A model generated the notes under the pieces. It was not told where the DNA came from. It made no database searches and worked only from the letters and a program-made list of their open reading frames with translations. Shown one piece after another: positions 6,458-9,047 of a stretch of DNA of 9,047 nt. Within the stretch, counting starts at the first letter, position 1. Each line of letters opens with the position of its first letter. The stretch is taken from contig JAEZTD010000103.1 in assembly GCA_023443705.1 (NCBI GenBank), positions 1 through 9,047 on the forward strand, written 5' to 3'. The DNA comes from Bacillota bacterium. GTDB taxonomy: Bacteria; Bacillota; Clostridia; Christensenellales; Aristaeellaceae. The translations under genes were made by a program, and so were the position numbers.

Positions 6458-6633
6458 GGGAGGGACATGGCGACCAGGCGGACAGGAAGCCGCGGAGAAC
6501 TTGCCCGGAGGCATCCTCCGCGCCATTTATGAGCCGGCCTGCCATTCCCCTTGGGCATCCAACACGCGAATCGGCCCCCGCGACGAGCGAAGGAAGAGCG
6601 GCTCATCCCATAAAAAAGAAAGAGGGTTATTTT
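6458..6633 (+). other. long 5' leader of the aldolase gene
   Basis: About 175 nt separate the predicted start point from the aldolase ATG. It contains a compact hairpin CGGAGG-CAT-CCTCCG (6506-6520). It also holds a possible 21-codon arginine-rich reading frame (6467-6532) whose stop overlaps an ATG (ATGA, 6529-6532) that is in frame with the aldolase. No known riboswitch was recognised. The leader frame may be chance. Confidence 0.35.
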
Positions 6634-7545
6634 ATGCTTCAGGCGAAAGACGTGGTTCGGCGAGCGCTGGATCATCACGTCGTCATCCCCGCGTTTAACA
6701 TCCCCCATCTGCCGATGGTCAAGCCCGTGGTTCAGGCGGTTGTCGACATGAACAGCCTTGCGATGGTTCAGGTCGCCCGCGTCGAATGGGAAAAATTCGG
6801 CTCGGTGAGCCTCGAGGCGGTGGCGGAGGAATACAACAAATTCAAAAACGAGCGCCACACGCTACTGCATCTGGATCACACGCCCGTCATCGACGAGGAT
6901 ATGAAGCACGTGGACTATCTGCCCATCATCCGCCGCGCCATCAAGGCCGGTTACCAGTCCGTGATGGTGGACGCGTCGCGGCTGGATTTTGCCGGGAACG
7001 CGGCGGCCACGAAGGAAGTCGCCGCCCTTGCCCACGAGGCGGGCATCCCCTGCGAGAGCGAACTCGGCGCGGTGATGGGGCACGAGAGCGGCCCGATGAT
7101 GCCCTATGAGGAGATCTTTGCCACCAAGAAAGGCTTTACCGACGTGGAAGAAGCAAGGCGGTTCGCGAAAGAGAGCGATTGCGACTGGCTCTCCGTCGCG
7201 GTGGGCAGCATCCACGGCGCGGTGGCCGAGAGCACCCGGAACCAGAAAAAGCCCGACGCCCGGCTAGACATCGAGCACATCAAGCGCCTCCGCGAGGCCA
7301 CGGGCCTTCCGCTGGTGCTGCATGGCGGCTCCGGCATCCTGAAGGCGTACATCATGGACGGCATCCGCGCGGGCATCGCCAAGATCAACGTGGGCACCGA
7401 GATCCGCCAGGCCTACGAGCAGGCGCTCGCCCAGAATCCGGGGGACATCCCCGCGGCGCAGGCGGCGGTGTACGACAAAGTCTGCTTCGTAATCCGCGAC
7501 ATGCTGGAGATCGAAAACACCCGGACCCTGCTGTTCGGCGAGTAA
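6634..7545 (+). CDS. class II (zinc-dependent) ketose-bisphosphate aldolase family protein
   Basis: A 303-residue TIM-barrel aldolase that would reversibly cleave a ketose phosphate, typically giving dihydroxyacetone phosphate plus an aldehyde. Catalytic features: LLHLDH with Asp81 and zinc ligand His82, ESELG with Glu143, SIHG with zinc ligand His194, LVLHGGSG with zinc ligand His230 and the phosphate-binding glycines, and INVGTEIR (251-258). About ten extra residues follow LDH compared with GatY-type enzymes, and the usual ID-GSH-P segment reads VDASRLDF, so it is a divergent subfamily; substrate is not assignable. The frame extends upstream to 6529, but the ATG at 6634 has AGAGGG (6621-6626), spacing 7, and matches the family start. 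It has its own promoter and terminator. Confidence 0.9.
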   Translation: MLQAKDVVRRALDHHVVIPAFNIPHLPMVKPVVQAVVDMNSLAMVQVARVEWEKFGSVSLEAVAEEYNKFKNERHTLLHLDHTPVIDEDMKHVDYLPIIRRAIKAGYQSVMVDASRLDFAGNAAATKEVAALAHEAGIPCESELGAVMGHESGPMMPYEEIFATKKGFTDVEEARRFAKESDCDWLSVAVGSIHGAVAESTRNQKKPDARLDIEHIKRLREATGLPLVLHGGSGILKAYIMDGIRAGIAKINVGTEIRQAYEQALAQNPGDIPAAQAAVYDKVCFVIRDMLEIENTRTLLFGE

Positions 7546-7565
7546 AAGTCCCTTTCGACGGACTG

Positions 7566-7597
7566 ACGGCCATCCGATTGTTTGGATGGCCGTTTTT
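7566..7597 (+). terminator. intrinsic terminator after the aldolase gene
   Basis: A perfect 10-bp stem ACGGCCATCC (7566-7575)/GGATGGCCGT (7584-7593) with an 8-nt loop, followed directly by a T-run (7593-7597). It begins 20 nt after the aldolase stop and separates it from the DeoR-family transcript. Confidence 0.92.
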
Positions 7598-7671
7598 GCC
7601 TGTTTTCCGCCTGATGCCAAAACATGAAACGCCTACCCGCCACGCATCCCATTGGTTTTATAGAAAACAAC

Positions 7672-7700
7672 TTGACATTCGTTTGGAATGGTTGTAACAT
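7672..7700 (+). promoter_or_regulatory. promoter for the DeoR-family gene
   Basis: TTGACA (7672-7677, full consensus), 17-nt spacer, TAACAT (7695-7700). The start would be near 7707, giving a leader of about 35 nt. Confidence 0.8.
7676..7690. promoter_or_regulatory. candidate repressor operator within the promoter spacer
   Basis: Inverted repeat CATTC-GTTTG-GAATG lies almost wholly between -35 and -10. A second short dyad GTTTT-ATAG-AAAAC (7655-7668) is just upstream of -35. Either is well placed for autorepression by the DeoR-family protein encoded next. No second copy was found at the aldolase promoter, so specificity is unproven. Confidence 0.4.
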
Positions 7701-7715
7701 CGCGTCGTAGGGCGA

Positions 7716-7737
7716 TCCCTCCAGGGGCGCGGGAGGA
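7716..7737 (+). promoter_or_regulatory. hairpin covering the DeoR-gene ribosome binding site
   Basis: TCCCTCC (7716-7722) pairs perfectly with GGGAGGA (7731-7737), which is the whole Shine-Dalgarno sequence, around an 8-nt loop. Translation of the regulator could therefore be held low unless the stem is opened. Confidence 0.5.
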
Positions 7738-7741
7738 AGTT

Positions 7742-8503
7742 ATGGAGCAGAAATTAACCCAGGAAAGGCGCAACGAGATCGCGGAAGCCTTGGTGCGCGA
7801 CGGCAAGGTGTCCGCGGCGGAGCTTTCGGAGAAGTACTCGGTCAGCACCGAGACCATCCGAAAGGATCTCCTCTGGCTGGAGAAGCGCGGCGTGGCCGAA
7901 AAGAGCTACGGCGGCGCGACCGCGACACCCCAGGCGCTGGAAAAGCCCTTCCTCGAAAAGGCTACGAACAACCCCAAAGAAAAAGCGCGCATCGCAAAGG
8001 CCGTCGCCGGCAGGATTCCCGCCGGTTCGACCGTCATACTGGATTCCGGCACCACCGTCCTTGAGGTCGCAAAATGTCTCGCCTCCCGGACGGACATCAC
8101 CTTTTTTACCAATTCGCTGCAGGCGGCGCAGTTGCTCGCGCAGAAAAAACGGTCCGTTTGCATGCTGGGCGGCGCGATCAGGCTGTCCAGCCACGCCGCT
8201 ACCGGCGTATGGGCGGCGGAAATGCTCTCTCAGCTCAACGCGGACATCGCGATTCTGGGAACCAGTGGGTTTGCGGAAAGCAGCGGACCTTGCGTAGAGA
8301 GCTTGGAGGAATGCGAGGTGAAGCGCGCCATGATGCGCGCCGCGAAAACATCCATTCTCGCCGCCGATTCAACCAAGAGCCGCTGCCGGGCGACGGTCAG
8401 GTTCGCGGGATGGGAAAAGATCTCCTGTCTGGTCACGGACGGGGGGATCGGGCCGGAGTTGCTCGCTGAACTTTCTAAAACCGTGGAGACGATCGTGATT
8501 TGA
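7742..8503 (+). CDS. DeoR-family transcriptional regulator
   Basis: A 253-residue repressor of sugar metabolism genes. Residues about 6-57 form the DeoR helix-turn-helix (QERRNEIAEAL, VSAAELSEKYSVSTETIRKDL, LEKRGVAEKSYGGA). The C-terminal sugar-phosphate sensor domain shows the expected ILDSGTT loop (99-105), a second loop FFTNS, the GG segment LGGAIRL and the ILAADSTK segment near the end. Length is typical. The ATG at 7742 is chosen over an upstream frame start at 7688 because of GGGAGG (7731-7736) and because homology begins here; the extension would overlap the promoter. It is 13 nt upstream of a minicistron leading to the activase, so it probably regulates that transcript. The effector is likely a sugar phosphate, as is usual for the family. 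Confidence 0.93.
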   Translation: MEQKLTQERRNEIAEALVRDGKVSAAELSEKYSVSTETIRKDLLWLEKRGVAEKSYGGATATPQALEKPFLEKATNNPKEKARIAKAVAGRIPAGSTVILDSGTTVLEVAKCLASRTDITFFTNSLQAAQLLAQKKRSVCMLGGAIRLSSHAATGVWAAEMLSQLNADIAILGTSGFAESSGPCVESLEECEVKRAMMRAAKTSILAADSTKSRCRATVRFAGWEKISCLVTDGGIGPELLAELSKTVETIVI

Positions 8504-8516
8504 AAGGAGCCGTCCC

Positions 8517-8558
8517 ATGAAAGCCAAACTGCATCGCCAAATGCCATGCGTGATGTGA
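8517..8558 (+). CDS. 13-codon minicistron, probable translational coupler to the activase
   Basis: ATG at 8517 sits 7 nt after a strong AAAGGAG site (8504-8509). The frame encodes MKAKLHRQMPCVM and stops at TGA (8556-8558). That TGA overlaps the in-frame GTG (8555) of the radical-SAM gene as GTGA, a classic termination-reinitiation overlap, and the larger gene has no ribosome binding site of its own. The peptide has no recognisable function. Alternatively this is a remnant of a frameshifted activase N-terminus. Confidence 0.5.
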   Translation: MKAKLHRQMPCVM

Positions 8559-9047
8559 CCGGGCGGATCTTCTCCGTCCAGCCGTTCTGCGTAGACGACG
8601 GCCCGGGCCTTCGCACCTCGGTATACCTGAAGGGCTGCGACATGCGCTGCGCCTGGTGCCATAACCCCGAGAGCCTATCGCCGCACCCGGAGACGTCGTA
8701 CATGGCGGCGCGGTGCGTGGGCTGCGGCCGGTGCGCCCGGGTCTGCCCGGCGCACACGTTCGAAAACGGCAGGCACCGGTTCGACCGTGCGATATGTGAC
8801 TGCGGCGGCGAGGACGCAAAGGCGTGTCCGACCGGCGCGCTCACGCGGATAGGGTGCGACAGGACGGCCGAAGACGTCGTGCGCGAGGTGGCGCGGGACA
8901 GGCGCTACTTCGACCGGAGCGGCGGCGGCATCACCTTGACCGGCGGCGAGCCGATGACGCAGCCGGACTTTGCGCGGGCGCTTCTGACGCTATTCAAGGC
9001 CGAAGGCATCCACACCTGCGTCGAGACCAACGGCGCGGGGCGGTATG
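8555..9047 (+). CDS. glycyl-radical enzyme activating protein (radical SAM), 3' part beyond window
   Basis: The first 164 residues of an activase that uses S-adenosylmethionine and a [4Fe-4S] cluster to place a glycyl radical on a partner enzyme. Seen: GRIFSVQPFCVDDGPGLRT at the start, the cluster motif CDMRCAWC (Cys28, Cys32, Cys35), a ferredoxin-like motif CVGCGRCARVCP (54-65), a reduced second motif CDCGGEDAKACP (81-92), then GGGITLTGGEP (123-133) and VETNGAG (156-162). The ferredoxin insert distinguishes it from pyruvate formate-lyase activase. Start is GTG 8555 or ATG 8546 (MRDVTGRIF); neither has a ribosome binding site, so coupling to the minicistron is likely. The partner glycyl-radical enzyme is not in the window and should be adjacent. 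Such enzymes require anaerobic conditions. Confidence 0.92.
   Translation, partial: MTGRIFSVQPFCVDDGPGLRTSVYLKGCDMRCAWCHNPESLSPHPETSYMAARCVGCGRCARVCPAHTFENGRHRFDRAICDCGGEDAKACPTGALTRIGCDRTAEDVVREVARDRRYFDRSGGGITLTGGEPMTQPDFARALLTLFKAEGIHTCVETNGAGRY

Noticed and set aside
6529..6633. N-terminal 35-residue extension of the aldolase from an upstream ATG
   Set aside because: The extension is unlike aldolase N-termini, while the ATG at 6634 has a good ribosome binding site and begins the conserved region.
6398..7631. GAAACG half-sites upstream of the aldolase (6398-6403) and DeoR-family (7626-7631) promoters
   Set aside because: Only one half of the LacI operator matches in each case; six-base matches are expected by chance in this length.
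1..9047. CRISPR arrays, tRNA or rRNA genes, insertion sequences
   Set aside because: No repeat-spacer pattern, cloverleaf-like or rRNA-like segment, transposase or terminal inverted repeats were seen on either strand.

Overview
The window is GC-rich. It carries strong AGGAGG-type ribosome binding sites, a MKKL-type signal peptide, binding-protein sugar transport, LacI and DeoR regulators, and a glycyl-radical-enzyme activase. Together these suggest an anaerobic, high-GC member of the Bacillota (Clostridia-like, probably gut or sediment). That placement is inference, because no rRNA or other marker gene is present.

Left half (21-5314, minus strand): one sugar-uptake operon, read right to left. 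The order is LacI-family repressor, periplasmic-type sugar-binding protein, double-domain ABC ATPase, RbsC-like permease, and a cupin D-lyxose ketol-isomerase. Gaps are short (4 to 93 nt) and each gene has a good ribosome binding site. Two intercistronic hairpins without U-tracts flank the binding-protein gene, which suggests it is kept at a higher level than the membrane components.

Control region (5315-5632): three LacI-type operators (core GAAACGTTTC) have centres exactly 86 bp apart. Several dyads lie between the first two operators. Beyond them is an 11-bp inverted repeat that places an extended -10 element (TGCTATAAT) on each strand. It forms an overlapping, near-symmetric divergent promoter for the lacI operon (left) and an AraC-family gene (right).

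Right half (5633-9047, plus strand): an AraC-family regulator with a cysteine-rich N-terminal half; a class II ketose-bisphosphate-type aldolase with its own promoter and a clear intrinsic terminator; then a DeoR-family regulator with its own promoter and a ribosome binding site that can be folded away. This last transcript continues through a 13-codon minicistron, whose stop overlaps a GTG start, into a radical-SAM glycyl-radical-enzyme activase cut off by the window edge.

Taken together: a pentose or related sugar is imported, isomerised by the lyxose-isomerase-type enzyme, presumably phosphorylated by a kinase outside the window, and possibly cleaved by the aldolase. A glycyl-radical enzyme encoded to the right would act on a downstream product. 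The connection between the two halves is inferred from proximity only.
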